Part shown: one piece after another, positions 11,748 through 21,262 of the stretch
Layout of the letters: each line of letters opens with the position of its first letter
How positions within the stretch are numbered: the first letter of the stretch is position 1
NCBI GenBank assembly: GCA_017634455.1
Contig: JAGBNK010000035.1
Coordinates: 34,778-98,777 of the forward strand
Direction of reading: 5' to 3'
DNA length: 64,000 nucleotides
Source: Lachnospiraceae bacterium
Lineage (GTDB): Bacteria; Bacillota; Clostridia; Lachnospirales; Lachnospiraceae
Translations under genes and position numbers: made by a program
Notes under the pieces: generated by a model
Databases searched by the model: none
The model's input: only the letters and a program-made list of their open reading frames with translations
What the model was told of the DNA's origin: nothing

Positions 11748-13121
11748 CTAATTAGGATTAATCTTTTTCTTAATAGTTTCAATATCATTGGCTAATTTTT
11801 CATCAGTCTTGATATCTTCATCTATTTTGTTATATCCGTGAAGGACAGTAGTATGATCTCTACCATTTAAGAGTTTACCAATTCCATCTAAAGTAGAATT
11901 AGTCATTGTCTTACATAGATACATAGCTATCTGTCTAGGTATGGAAATTGCTTTACTTCTGTCTTTTGATAGCATCTTTTCCATAGAAATATCATAATGT
12001 TCACAAACTACTTCTATAATAAGCTGTGGAGTTACTTCTCTTGGCTTATCAGGAGTAATAATATTTTGCAATTCTTTTTCTGCAATTTCTAAAGTAAGAG
12101 GTTTCTTCTCTAAGTTATAGTAAGCTATAAGTCTATTGAGAGCTCCCTCTAATTCTCTAATATTGGATTTAATATTTTCTGCAATATAATCTAATATCTG
12201 ATTATCAATTTCTATATGTTCTGTTTCTACTTTATTTTTAAGAATCGCCATTCTAGTTTCATAATCAGGATAGCCAATATCAGCCATAAGTCCCATTTCA
12301 AATCTAGATCTAATTCTATCTTCTAGTGTCTCCATTTCTTTTGGAGGCTTATCACTTGTAATTACAATCTGTTTTCCAGCAAGTGATAATGTGTTAAATG
12401 TGTTAAAGAACTCTTCCTGAGTACCTTGTTTTCCAATAATAAATTGAATATCATCAATCAAAAGTACATCTACTGATCTAAATTTATCTCTAATAGGAGA
12501 TACGTTCTTAGCTTTAATTCCATCAATTAATTCATTAGTAAATTGCTCTGTTGTTACATACAATACTTTTTTATCAGGATTCTGTTCTAATACATAATTT
12601 CCAATTGCATGTAATAAGTGAGTCTTACCAAGTCCTGGTCCTCCATAGATATATAGAGGATTGTAAGCATCTCCAGGTGATTCAGCTACTGCAAGTGAAG
12701 CCTGTCTTGGAAAACTGTTATTTCCTCCAACTACGAAGTTTTCAAATGTAAATTTTGGACTAAGATTAGATTTAATATAATTAGATGATTTGATGCTTAA
12801 AGGTTGAGTTTCCTTATTATTAGTCTTTTCTTTTTCAGCACCTATTTCAAATCTAAGTTTTAATTCTTGATTTAAATCAAATAATTCACTAATTACAATA
12901 GAAATAAATTTGGAATATTTCTTTGAAATAAAAGTGATTGTCATTTGATCTGCTTCAAATCCGTCTGTTGGTATATAAGATAAAACCAAAGTATCGTCTT
13001 CTAAAGCAGTTGGATATAATGGTTTTAACCATGAAGAAAAAGAAAGATCAGTAATTGGATATTCTGTCTTTAAAGTTATTAAGACTTCGTCCCATTTCGA
13101 TTGAATTAATTCTAAGTTCAT
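11748..13121 (-). CDS. dnaA: Chromosomal replication initiator DnaA
   Basis: This 457-residue protein is an AAA+ ATPase that opens oriC. N-terminal domain I reads IQSKWDEVL. Walker A is GGPGLGKTHL near residue 160, and Walker B is VLLIDDIQF. The C-terminal helix-turn-helix carries the DnaA signature, GRDHTTVLHGYNKI. An in-frame ATG at 13133 would add four residues. The start at 13121 is preferred because GAGGAAA lies four bases before it. The gene is divergent from rpmH across the probable origin. Confidence 0.97.
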   Translation of the reverse strand: MNLELIQSKWDEVLITLKTEYPITDLSFSSWLKPLYPTALEDDTLVLSYIPTDGFEADQMTITFISKKYSKFISIVISELFDLNQELKLRFEIGAEKEKTNNKETQPLSIKSSNYIKSNLSPKFTFENFVVGGNNSFPRQASLAVAESPGDAYNPLYIYGGPGLGKTHLLHAIGNYVLEQNPDKKVLYVTTEQFTNELIDGIKAKNVSPIRDKFRSVDVLLIDDIQFIIGKQGTQEEFFNTFNTLSLAGKQIVITSDKPPKEMETLEDRIRSRFEMGLMADIGYPDYETRMAILKNKVETEHIEIDNQILDYIAENIKSNIRELEGALNRLIAYYNLEKKPLTLEIAEKELQNIITPDKPREVTPQLIIEVVCEHYDISMEKMLSKDRSKAISIPRQIAMYLCKTMTNSTLDGIGKLLNGRDHTTVLHGYNKIDEDIKTDEKLANDIETIKKKINPN

Positions 13122-13161
13122 ATATTTCCTCATTCTATAATTACAAAATTTTCTAACTTAT

Positions 13162-13190
13162 ATATTACTCTAAATAGGCTTATTTTACAA
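13162..13190 (-). promoter_or_regulatory. Candidate dnaA promoter
   Basis: On the minus strand TTGTAA, a 17-base spacer and TAATAT precede dnaA by about 40 bases. Both boxes are imperfect, so this is a tentative call. Confidence 0.35.
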
Positions 13191-13530
13191 CTAAATATGT
13201 AAATATGTGGTGGGGGTTGTATATGGGTTAAAACGCCTTAAAATCGAAAATAAAAGGTTTTAAGGGGAATGTTGTATAATGTGGATATTTTTGATTAAAT
13301 GTGGATAAGTATGTCAACTTATAAACATTTGCAAATATTCCTTTAAATATAGGATTTTTTTACTGAAAAGGTTTTCGATAACTTGACAATGTTTATTATT
13401 TTATAATTTATTAACATTTATATTAACAATCATATTTCAAATCTATATTTTGATATAAAAAATGGAAAATAACTATATATAGTTGTTTATTGAAATAAGT
13501 ATTAAAAATCCCTAAATTATGCTGTTTTTA

Positions 13531-13559
13531 TTGACTTTAAAGGCTTTTCCTAATATAAT
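13531..13559 (+). promoter_or_regulatory. Promoter of rpmH-rnpA
   Basis: TTGACT, a 17-base spacer and a perfect TATAAT lie 40 bases before the rpmH start codon. Both boxes and the spacing match the housekeeping sigma consensus closely. Confidence 0.8.
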
Positions 13560-13598
13560 AGTAGCGATGTTTTCTTATAATAAAGGAGGTGGATATAT

Positions 13599-13733
13599 AT
13601 GAAGATGACATATCAACCAAAGAAGAGACAGAGAGCTAAAGTACACGGTTTTCGTTCAAGAATGAGCACAGCAGGTGGAAGAAAAGTTTTAGCTGCCAGA
13701 AGAGCAAAAGGCAGAAAGAGTTTATCAGCTTAA
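13599..13733 (+). CDS. rpmH: 50S ribosomal protein L34
   Basis: This 44-residue, very basic protein begins [12 protein letters not shown] and contains [25 protein letters not shown], the L34 signature. It follows an AAAGGAGGTGG ribosome binding site. It is the first gene of the plus-strand arm next to oriC, its normal place in bacteria. Confidence 0.97.
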   Translation: MKMTYQPKKRQRAKVHGFRSRMSTAGGRKVLAARRAKGRKSLSA

Positions 13734-13743
13734 TTAAGGCCAC

Positions 13744-13760
13744 AGACCATGTGGTCTTTT
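13744..13760 (+). terminator. Possible attenuator after rpmH
   Basis: A short AGACCA/TGGTCT inverted repeat is followed by four T residues between rpmH and rnpA. It is small and may only reduce read-through, which would fit the higher need for L34 than for RNase P protein. Confidence 0.3.
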
Positions 13761-13866
13761 CTTCTATTTACATTTATTTATAAATAGGAGAAAACTCATT
13801 CCATTTGTTCCTTAAATAGGAAGTGAATATAATTCATTTCCTATTTAAATAAGGAGAATTAATTAT

Positions 13867-14202
13867 ATGAAGTTCAGTGAATCTTTAAAAAAGAATAATG
13901 ATTTTAAAAATGTATATAATGGTGGGATTTCTAAAGCTAATAGATATCTCATTTTATATATTAGAAAAAATGAACTGAATATAAATCGTGTAGGTGTTTC
14001 TGTTAGTAAAAAGGTTGGAAACAGCGTAGTTAGACATCGATTGACGAGACTGATCAGAGAAAGTTATCGACTGAATGAAGACCAGTTCAATAGTGGTTTG
14101 GATCTGGTGGTCGTTGTAAGAAATAGTGCAAAGGGTTGTTCTTATGGAGATATAGAATCAGCTTTGATGCATCTTGCAAAACTTCATGACATTTTAAATT
14201 AG
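13867..14202 (+). CDS. rnpA: Ribonuclease P protein component
   Basis: This 111-residue basic protein assists the RNase P RNA in removing 5' leaders from pre-tRNAs. The family signature is visible as VGVSVSKKVGNSVVRHRLTRLIRES near residues 40-65. It has an AAGGAG ribosome binding site and lies 133 bases after rpmH, in the conserved rpmH-rnpA-yidD-yidC order. Confidence 0.95.
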   Translation: MKFSESLKKNNDFKNVYNGGISKANRYLILYIRKNELNINRVGVSVSKKVGNSVVRHRLTRLIRESYRLNEDQFNSGLDLVVVVRNSAKGCSYGDIESALMHLAKLHDILN

Positions 14203-14220
14203 AAAATATTGGATAAGAAG

Positions 14221-14442
14221 ATGAATTCGATTTTAAAAAAAGGATTAATTGGAATAATAAAATTTTATAGAAGAAAAATATCACCACTTAGATCTGTAAA
14301 ATGTCCTTATTATCCAACATGCTCAACATATGGATTACATGCAGTTGAAAAGTATGGATTTCTAAAGGGTGGAACTCTAGCTGCATGGAGAATTATGCGT
14401 TGCAATCCTATTTCTAAAGGAGGATTTGATCCTGTTCCATAG
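14221..14442 (+). CDS. yidD: Membrane protein insertion efficiency factor YidD
   Basis: This 73-residue protein has the YidD signature: a basic amphipathic start, then FYRRKISPL, CPYYPTCSTYG and RIMRCNPISKGGFDPVP. It helps YidC insert membrane proteins. A TTG four codons upstream could extend it, but the ATG at 14221 fits the family length. No strong ribosome binding site is visible and the gene starts 18 bases after rnpA, so translation is probably coupled. Confidence 0.93.
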   Translation: MNSILKKGLIGIIKFYRRKISPLRSVKCPYYPTCSTYGLHAVEKYGFLKGGTLAAWRIMRCNPISKGGFDPVP

Positions 14443-14460
14443 AATTTAGGAGGTTTTACA

Positions 14461-15738
14461 TTGACTGAAATTTATTTAACAGCCTATGATGGTGCATTTC
14501 TTGGACCAATTGCAAAATGCTTAGGCTGGGTAATGGACAAGATTTATTTATTTTTAAGTAATGTACTTGGAATAAACAATGTAGCTGTTACAATTATTGT
14601 ATTTACAGTATTTATTTATTTATGTTTATTCCCATTTACTTATCAGCAGCAGAAGTTTTCTGTATTGAATAGTAAGATGCAACCTGAGTTAAATGCTATT
14701 AGAAAGAAATATGCTGGTAAGAAAGACCAGGCTTCTATGGCAGCTCAGCAGGAAGAAACACAGATGGTTTATGATAAATATGGTGTTTCTATGATGGGTA
14801 GTTGCGGACAGATGTTGATTCAGATGCCTATTTTGTTTGCACTTTATAGAGTTTTCTATAATGTTCCTGCTTATATTACAAGTGTAAAAGGTATTTTTAC
14901 AAATCTTGTAGATGGAATTATGGCTACAGATGGTTTTGCTGACAAGATGCAGACACTTTATGATACAGCAGGTGTTACTTTGAGCAAGAAACCTGATTTT
15001 ACAGCAGCTAGTGATGCAGTAGCAAATAATATTGTTGATGTATTATATAGACTTGGTGAAAATGGTTGGGATAAACTTGCTGATACTTTTCCACAGTTAT
15101 CAGATAGTATTTCTTCAACACATAGTGCTTTATCAGATGTAAATTATTTCTTTATTTTAAATATTTCTGATACACCACTTAATCTTATTAAGTCAGCTTG
15201 GGCTGATAAATATTTCTTATTGATAATTGCAGCTATTTTGGTTCCTGTTGTTTCTTATTTGGGACAGGTTATTAATATGAAATTAATGCCAACTACTCAG
15301 ACATCAGGAAATGATCAGTCTGATCAGATGGCGCAGCAGATGCAGACAATGAACAAGTTTATGCCACTTATGACATTATTCTTTGCTTTTACTGTTCCTG
15401 TTGGTTTGGTTATTTACTGGACAATGGGTTCTGTTGTAAGAATTGTGCAGCAGTATTTCTTAAACAAGCACTTCGAGAAGATTAATCTTGAAGATATTGT
15501 TGAAAAGAATAAAGAAAAAGCCGCTAAGAAGAAGGAAAAGCGTGGTATTAGACAGGCTCAGATTTATGAAGCAGCTAGAACTAATACAAGAAATAATTCT
15601 ATGGCATCAAAGGCTAACTTCTCTCAAGATAAGTTGGATGCTTTGAATAAAGCTGATGAAGCTAGAGCAAAGGCTAAAAAGGGTAGCTTGTCTTCGAAGG
15701 CTAACATGGTGAAGAACTTTAATGAAAATAATAAGTAG
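14461..15738 (+). CDS. yidC: Membrane protein insertase YidC/OxaA
   Basis: This 425-residue protein inserts proteins into the cytoplasmic membrane, with or without Sec. The hydrophobic core has the family pattern: a first helix after residue 30, then FPFTYQQQKFS, a basic cytoplasmic loop, QMLIQMPILFALYRVFY, and late helices near residues 255-335. It ends in a long Lys-rich tail typical of YidC. Translation starts at TTG, placed six bases after AGGAGG. The stop codon is followed directly by jag. Confidence 0.94.
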   Translation: MTEIYLTAYDGAFLGPIAKCLGWVMDKIYLFLSNVLGINNVAVTIIVFTVFIYLCLFPFTYQQQKFSVLNSKMQPELNAIRKKYAGKKDQASMAAQQEETQMVYDKYGVSMMGSCGQMLIQMPILFALYRVFYNVPAYITSVKGIFTNLVDGIMATDGFADKMQTLYDTAGVTLSKKPDFTAASDAVANNIVDVLYRLGENGWDKLADTFPQLSDSISSTHSALSDVNYFFILNISDTPLNLIKSAWADKYFLLIIAAILVPVVSYLGQVINMKLMPTTQTSGNDQSDQMAQQMQTMNKFMPLMTLFFAFTVPVGLVIYWTMGSVVRIVQQYFLNKHFEKINLEDIVEKNKEKAAKKKEKRGIRQAQIYEAARTNTRNNSMASKANFSQDKLDALNKADEARAKAKKGSLSSKANMVKNFNENNK

Positions 15739-15752
15739 TGGGGTATAGAAAA

Positions 15753-16376
15753 ATGGAATATGTTGAATTCAGTGGAAAAACAGTTGATGAAGCATTAACA
15801 AATGCATTGGTTTCACTTGGAACAACAAGTGATCAGATTGAATATGAAGTAATTGAAGAAGGAAGCAACGGAATCTTCGGTATTGGAAGCAAAGATGCTG
15901 TTATTAAAGTGGCAAAGAAGTCTTCTCCAGAAGATATTGTTAAGAACTTCCTTTCAGAAGTATTTGAGAAGATGAACCTTGAAGTTGAGATTATCACAAA
16001 GGTTGACGATATTGAAGGATATATCGAAGTTGAATTAAAGGGACCAGAGATGGGTGTTCTCATTGGAAAGCGTGGACAGACACTTGATTCACTTCAGTAT
16101 CTTACAAACTTAGCTCTCAATAGAAAGAACGATAACTACATGAGAGTTAAGATTGATACAGAGGATTATCGTCGTAGAAGAAAAGAAACTTTGGAAAATC
16201 TTGCTAAGAATGTATCTTACAAAGTTAAGAAGACAAGAAAGAATGTATCTCTTGAGGCTATGAATCCTTATGAGAGAAGAATTATTCATTCAGCTCTTCA
16301 AAATGATAAATATGTTGAAACTCACTCAGAGGGTGAGGAGCCATATAGACATGTTGTTGTTACATTAAAAAAATAA
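15753..16376 (+). CDS. jag: RNA-binding protein Jag/KhpB
   Basis: This 207-residue protein has a Jag N-terminal domain (EFSGKTVDEAL), a KH domain (GVLIGKRGQTLDSLQYL near residue 105) and a C-terminal R3H domain (NPYERRIIHSAL and the basic residues before it). KhpB proteins bind RNA and influence cell elongation and division in Firmicutes. An in-frame GTG at 15738 overlaps the yidC stop. The ATG at 15753 matches the family start better. It sits directly after yidC, as in Bacillus. Confidence 0.93.
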   Translation: MEYVEFSGKTVDEALTNALVSLGTTSDQIEYEVIEEGSNGIFGIGSKDAVIKVAKKSSPEDIVKNFLSEVFEKMNLEVEIITKVDDIEGYIEVELKGPEMGVLIGKRGQTLDSLQYLTNLALNRKNDNYMRVKIDTEDYRRRRKETLENLAKNVSYKVKKTRKNVSLEAMNPYERRIIHSALQNDKYVETHSEGEEPYRHVVVTLKK

Positions 16377-16400
16377 TGTAATTAAATCTTGAATTATTTG

Positions 16401-16440
16401 GGCTTTATCTTCATAATGTATGAAGGTAAAGCCTTTTTTA
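16401..16440 (+). terminator. Terminator of the rpmH-jag operon
   Basis: A stem of about 14 bp with one wobble and a short loop ends in GCC followed by six T residues, 24 bases after the jag stop. Confidence 0.85.
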
Positions 16441-16507
16441 TTGCTTTAATATACTTGGCTTATATAAATTTGTAGTTTATTAATTAATAGATTTTGTAGG
16501 TATTATA

Positions 16508-17878
16508 ATGAGTGAATTTGATACAATATGCGCCATAGCTTCTGCTATGACAAATAGTGGTATTGGAATTATAAGAGTTTCTGGCGAAGATGCCATTGAG
16601 AAAGTCGATAATATTTTCCAGGGAAAAAATAAATTAACAGAAATGGATAGTCACACTGTATCCTATGGTCATATTGTCTTGGATAACAAGATAATAGATG
16701 AGGTTATGGTGCTTGTTCTTCGTGCACCTAGAACTTATACCAGAGAAAATACTGTTGAAATTGATTGCCATGGTGGAATTATTGTAATGCAGCAGATTCT
16801 AAAAGCTGTAATTGCTCAGGGTGTAAGACCTGCTGAGCCTGGTGAATTTACTAAGAGAGCTTTTCTAAATGGTAGAATTGATTTAAGTCAGGCTGAATCA
16901 GTTATGGATATTATTGATTCTAAAAGTGCTTTGGCTTTAGAAAATTCCAAAAATCAATTATTTGGACTTCTGTCCAAGAAGATTAAGGAAATGAGAGCTT
17001 CAATTATATATGAGATTGCTTTTATTGAATCTGCTTTGGATGATCCTGAGCATATATCATTGGATGGATATGAAGAAAAACTTCGTCATAAGGTTATTAG
17101 TTTAGAAAATGATATTAATAGAATGATTAAAAGTGCTGATAATGGTTCTATGATAAAGGATGGAATCAAAACTTCTATTATAGGAAAGCCTAATGCTGGT
17201 AAGTCATCTCTTCTGAATCTATTGTCTAAAAAGGAGAGAGCAATAGTAACTGATATTGCCGGAACTACAAGAGATACTCTTGAGGAACAGATAATGCTTA
17301 ATGGTATATCACTTGTAATTATGGATACAGCCGGTATTCGTCAAACTGATGATGTGGTTGAGGCAATTGGAGTTCAGAAAGCTATTGATACAATTGATGA
17401 AGCTGATTTAATATTGTATGTGGTTGATGGTTCAACTGATTTAGATGAAAATGATCATCAAATTATTGATAAAATTAAGAATTCTAATGTAATAGTACTT
17501 CTCAATAAATCAGATTTGAATTCCAAAGTTAATGAGGATGAAATTTCTAATCTGGTAGATGGTCCTGTAATTACATTTTCTGCAAAAAATGGTGATGGAC
17601 TTGATATATTAGAAGATAAAATTGATGAGATGTTCTTCTCTGGAATTCTATCAGATGATCATGAGATATATATTACAAATGCCAGACATCTCAATGCACT
17701 GACTAATGCTTATAATTCTATGAAAAATGTAGAGCAGAGTATTGATATGTGTATGCCAGAGGATTTTCTGTCCATTGATTTGATGGAGGCTTATTCGCAA
17801 TTAGGATATATTATTGGTGAATCTATAGATGATGATTTGATGGATGAGATATTCTCTAAATTCTGTACTGGTAAGTAG
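16508..17878 (+). CDS. mnmE: tRNA uridine-5-carboxymethylaminomethyl modification GTPase MnmE
   Basis: This 456-residue protein acts with MnmG to modify U34 of several tRNAs. The N-terminal folate-binding domain begins with DTICAIASA. The inserted G domain has GKPNAGKSSLLN (G1), DTAG (G3) and NKSD (G4). The C-terminus ends FCTGK, which keeps the conserved FCxGK cysteine. Its partner mnmG follows 531 bases later, interrupted by two palindromic elements. Confidence 0.96.
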   Translation: MSEFDTICAIASAMTNSGIGIIRVSGEDAIEKVDNIFQGKNKLTEMDSHTVSYGHIVLDNKIIDEVMVLVLRAPRTYTRENTVEIDCHGGIIVMQQILKAVIAQGVRPAEPGEFTKRAFLNGRIDLSQAESVMDIIDSKSALALENSKNQLFGLLSKKIKEMRASIIYEIAFIESALDDPEHISLDGYEEKLRHKVISLENDINRMIKSADNGSMIKDGIKTSIIGKPNAGKSSLLNLLSKKERAIVTDIAGTTRDTLEEQIMLNGISLVIMDTAGIRQTDDVVEAIGVQKAIDTIDEADLILYVVDGSTDLDENDHQIIDKIKNSNVIVLLNKSDLNSKVNEDEISNLVDGPVITFSAKNGDGLDILEDKIDEMFFSGILSDDHEIYITNARHLNALTNAYNSMKNVEQSIDMCMPEDFLSIDLMEAYSQLGYIIGESIDDDLMDEIFSKFCTGK

Positions 17879-17927
17879 GTTTTATTATTTTATATGATTT
17901 GTAAATGGTAGATAATAAGATTAACGG

Positions 17928-18066
17928 CCGGGTCGACCTTGTATGTCTATGACAGAATCGCTTTCGCTACGGTAAAAACGCAACAGTACTAAATTCGCAC
18001 TTCGTGCTCATTAAGTGCTGGCGTTTTTAACGTTTCTTCTATAGACATACAAGGTTTCCCTGGGTA
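17928..18066. repeat. Large palindromic element A
   Basis: The outer arms at 17936-17950 and 18041-18055 form a perfect 15 bp stem, extended by a CCGGG/CCCTGG match. Inside, 17973-18030 forms a second long stem built on AAAACGC...GCGTTTT, with a terminal CAGTACTAA...TTAAGTGCTG part. A CG-rich side hairpin lies near 17957-17970. The inner core is clearly related to element B in reverse orientation. It does not encode a protein. It could be a dispersed palindromic repeat, a structured RNA or a strong terminator of mnmE. Confidence 0.8.
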
Positions 18067-18174
18067 AGAAATATTCATATATAGTTTTAAAAGTAACTAA
18101 TACAAGAAATATTTTTTACTAAAAAATAATAAAATTGGATGGGATAGTAATTTATTAATTTCTTCCATTTGCGA

Positions 18175-18309
18175 CAGATTATATAAATAGTATTCTAAGA
18201 AAAAACCTTGAAAACGACAGCACTTAGCGAATGCGTTAGCATGAGCTTAGTACTGCTTCGTTTTCAGGTAGCGCGAGCAGTTTTTCGAGAATACTATTTA
18301 TATAATCTG
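18175..18309. repeat. Large palindromic element B
   Basis: The outer arms at 18175-18196 and 18288-18309 form a perfect 22 bp stem. The interior pairs again over GAAAACGA...TCGTTTTC and CAGCACTTAG...CTTAGTACTG, with a small ATGC/GCAT tip near 18230-18242. A GC-rich side hairpin lies near 18269-18280. Reverse-complemented, its core aligns with element A over the AAAACG, CAGTACTAA and AAGTGCTG blocks. The two outer stems differ in sequence, so only the inner core is shared. Confidence 0.8.
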
Positions 18310-18409
18310 GACAAATTTATTTAATCAATAATATTTAACAAGATTATTTAATAAAGACATTTAGCACAATAAGATTAAATTAAAAAAGTGATTTTTAGAA
18401 GGAGTAGAT

Positions 18410-20296
18410 ATGTCTGTAGTTGAAGAAACATATGACGTAGTAGTAGTTGGAGCCGGTCATGCTGGTTGTGAAGCAGCATTAGCATCTGCAAGACTTGGAT
18501 TAAATACAATTATATTTACAGTAAGTATGGATTCAGTGGCAATGATGCCTTGTAATCCAAATATTGGTGGAAGTTCTAAGGGACATCTTGTAAAAGAGAT
18601 TGATGCTCTTGGAGGCCAGATGGGAATAAATATTGATAAAACATTTATCCAATCTAAAATGCTGAACAAGTCAAAGGGTCCAGCAGTTCATTCTCTTAGA
18701 GCACAGGCTGATAAAGCTGCTTATTCCATGGAGATGAGAAGAACTCTTCAAAATACAGATAATCTTACATTAAGACAGGCTGAGGTTTCTGAAATTATTG
18801 TTGAAGATGGAGCTATTGCAGGAGTGAAGACATTTTCCGGAGCAATATATCATTCCAAAGCAGTTGTGTTATGTACAGGAACTTATCTAAAAGCCAGATG
18901 TCTATATGGAGATGTAATTGAACATACAGGTCCAAATGGTTTGAAAGCTGCTAACTATCTAACAGATTCTCTTGTAGCAAATGGAATTGAGATGTACAGA
19001 TTTAAAACTGGTACACCAGCCAGAATTGATGGAGATTCAATTGATTATTCCAAGATGGAAGAGCAATTTGGTGATGAGAGAGTAGTACCTTTCTCATTTA
19101 CTACAAATCCTGAGGATGTGCAGATTGATCAGGTTTCATGTTATCTAACTTATACTAATGAGAAAACTCATGAGATTATCAGAGCTAACCTGGACAGATC
19201 ACCAATGTATTCTGGAGTTATTGAAGGAACAGGTCCTAGATACTGTCCATCCATAGAAGATAAGGTTGTAAAATTTGCTGATAAGAATAGACATCAATTA
19301 TTTATTGAGCCGGAAGGCCTCAACACAAATGAAATGTACATTGGTGGAATGAGTAGTTCTCTTCCTGAGGATGTACAGTATGAGATGTATCACACTGTTC
19401 CAGGTTTGGAAAATGCTAGAATTGTAAGAAATGCTTATGCTATTGAATATGATTGTATCAATGCAAATCAGTTGTATCCTACTTTGGAATTCAAAAATAT
19501 CAGAGGATTATTCAGTGGCGGACAGTTTAATGGAAGCTCAGGTTATGAGGAGGCAGCTTGCCAGGGATTAATTGCAGGTATTAATGCTGCTTTGGAAATT
19601 TTAGGAAGAGAGCAGGTTGTTCTTGATAGATCTCAATCATATATTGGTGTATTGATTGATGATCTGGTTACAAAGGAAAATCATGAGCCTTATCGTATGA
19701 TGACATCCCGTGCAGAATATAGATTACTTCTTCGTCAGGACAATGCTGATTTGAGATTAACTCCAATTGGTCATGAAATCGGTTTGATTTCTGATGAGAG
19801 ATATAATTGGGTTGAGACCAAGAAGAAGTTAATTGCCCAAGAGATTGATAGAGTTAAGCATACTAATGTGGGAGCGAGAGCAGAAGTTCAGGAGCTTCTT
19901 GAATCTTATGGAAGTATTCCTCTTGATCATGGTGTAACTATGGCGGATTTAATTAGAAGACCTGAGTTGGATTATGATAAGTTAGCTCCAATTGATAAGG
20001 AAAGACCTGATTTACATTATGAAGTAAGAAAGCAGGTAAATATTGAAATCAAGTATGAAGGTTACATTACTCGTCAGCAGAAACAGGTAAATGATTTCAA
20101 GAAGATAGAATCCAAGAAGATTCCAGAAAATATTGATTATGATGAAGTAGGAAGTCTTAGAATAGAAGCCCGACAGAAGTTAAAGGCTTTAAAACCTCTT
20201 AACATCGGCCAGGCTTCCAGAATAGCAGGAGTTTCACCTGCAGATATTTCTGTATTGCTTGTTTATCTGGAGATGATTAATAAAAATAATAAATAA
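18410..20296 (+). CDS. mnmG: tRNA uridine-5-carboxymethylaminomethyl modification enzyme MnmG
   Basis: This 628-residue flavoprotein is the MnmE partner. The N-terminal FAD-binding fold reads [15 protein letters not shown], followed by [23 protein letters not shown] second signature, [18 protein letters not shown], lies near residue 370, and the C-terminal helical domain ends in [20 protein letters not shown]. Its length is typical. The start has a GAAGGAG site. A terminator follows at 20340. Confidence 0.97.
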   Translation: MSVVEETYDVVVVGAGHAGCEAALASARLGLNTIIFTVSMDSVAMMPCNPNIGGSSKGHLVKEIDALGGQMGINIDKTFIQSKMLNKSKGPAVHSLRAQADKAAYSMEMRRTLQNTDNLTLRQAEVSEIIVEDGAIAGVKTFSGAIYHSKAVVLCTGTYLKARCLYGDVIEHTGPNGLKAANYLTDSLVANGIEMYRFKTGTPARIDGDSIDYSKMEEQFGDERVVPFSFTTNPEDVQIDQVSCYLTYTNEKTHEIIRANLDRSPMYSGVIEGTGPRYCPSIEDKVVKFADKNRHQLFIEPEGLNTNEMYIGGMSSSLPEDVQYEMYHTVPGLENARIVRNAYAIEYDCINANQLYPTLEFKNIRGLFSGGQFNGSSGYEEAACQGLIAGINAALEILGREQVVLDRSQSYIGVLIDDLVTKENHEPYRMMTSRAEYRLLLRQDNADLRLTPIGHEIGLISDERYNWVETKKKLIAQEIDRVKHTNVGARAEVQELLESYGSIPLDHGVTMADLIRRPELDYDKLAPIDKERPDLHYEVRKQVNIEIKYEGYITRQQKQVNDFKKIESKKIPENIDYDEVGSLRIEARQKLKALKPLNIGQASRIAGVSPADISVLLVYLEMINKNNK

Positions 20297-20339
20297 TACA
20301 TTCTATTCTTATAAGTAATGTAAAAAATTATTTAATAAA

Positions 20340-20378
20340 ATGGATGCCATCCGTAGTTGTAGGATAGCATCCATTTTT
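20340..20378 (+). terminator. Terminator of mnmG
   Basis: An ATGGATGC/GCATCCAT stem with further ATCC/GGAT pairing is followed by five T residues. Confidence 0.8.
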
Positions 20379-20475
20379 ATTTACCGTAAATAAGCAATCA
20401 AAAAAATAAATATATATATATTTGGAAATTGTAATTAATATTTTATAATTCTATATTTGAAATAGTAATAATAAT

Positions 20476-21195
20476 TTACAAAGGATTTTTGGAAGGAGTT
20501 CCAGCTTTTCTTGGGTAGGTCTTTGGTGTTGATTGATTTTTGTCAATGATGACGAAGGACCTGCCCTGTTTATTTTCTCCTAAATCAAATTTATGTACAT
20601 CAGTAATTGTTCCACCTAATATCTTGATTCCTTTTTTTGCTGCATCCAATTCTTCATCTATATTTCCTGATTTATAGGAAATGAATTCTCCACCTACTTT
20701 TACAAAAGGAAGGCAATACTCACTTAGAGTTGAAATATTGGCAACAGCTCTTGAGACACATAAATCATATTTCTCTCTGTATTTTTTATTTCTTGCAGCT
20801 TCCTCTGCTCTGCCATGAATTGCTTCTATATCTGTAAGACCTAATTCATTTATCACATCCTGCAGAAATAGAATTCTCTTGTTTAATGAATCCATTAAAG
20901 TGATATTTAATTCTGGAAAAGCAATTTTGAGAGGTATACCAGGAAAGTCTGCACCAGTTCCTAAATCCAGAACATTTGTTCGATTATGTAAATCCTTCAC
21001 TTTAATGAGTGAGAGACTATCTAAGAAATGTTTCTCTATGACTTCATCAAATTCTGTTATGGCAGTTAGATTCATAACTTTGTTTTTCTCAACTAGCATT
21101 TCATAGTAAGTGAGAAATTCATCAATCTGTTTTTCTGTTAATTCTATTCTAAGGTCACTAAGACCTGATTTAAATTTATCTGTATTATATTCCAT
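20476..21195 (-). CDS. rsmG: 16S rRNA (guanine527-N7)-methyltransferase RsmG
   Basis: This 239-residue protein methylates G527 of 16S rRNA. It has the SAM-binding motif VLDLGTGADFPGIPLKIAFP near residue 70, the DSLNKRILFLQDV segment and the SRAVA motif of RsmG. The C-terminal PKTYPRKAGTPSKNPL matches the usual RsmG ending. In many Firmicutes rsmG follows mnmG on the same strand. Here it is inverted, convergent with mnmG, and has an alpha/beta hydrolase-like gene upstream on the same strand. Confidence 0.95.
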   Translation of the reverse strand: MEYNTDKFKSGLSDLRIELTEKQIDEFLTYYEMLVEKNKVMNLTAITEFDEVIEKHFLDSLSLIKVKDLHNRTNVLDLGTGADFPGIPLKIAFPELNITLMDSLNKRILFLQDVINELGLTDIEAIHGRAEEAARNKKYREKYDLCVSRAVANISTLSEYCLPFVKVGGEFISYKSGNIDEELDAAKKGIKILGGTITDVHKFDLGENKQGRSFVIIDKNQSTPKTYPRKAGTPSKNPL

Positions 21196-21262
21196 TAATT
21201 TATCCTATTTTCTGTTTTTTTGGGGGTATATAAATGTACCCTTGAAAAAATTCATTTTTTTA

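Larger units (their letters stand above)
13134..13598. other. Probable oriC (dnaA-rpmH intergenic region)
   Basis: This 465-base gap between the divergent dnaA and rpmH genes is extremely AT-rich. It carries a perfect DnaA box on the minus strand at 13300-13308, a one-mismatch box at 13280-13288, and a looser TTATAAACA at 13319-13327. The stretch 13380-13560 is almost pure A/T and could be the unwinding element. Gene orientation switches here from mostly minus to mostly plus, as expected at a bidirectional origin. The precise unwinding site is not determined. Confidence 0.75.

Noticed and set aside
21225..21250. Possible terminator between the alpha/beta hydrolase-like gene and rsmG
   Set aside because: The GGGTA/TACCC stem is weak and is followed by A residues on the minus strand, so it is not a terminator for either gene.
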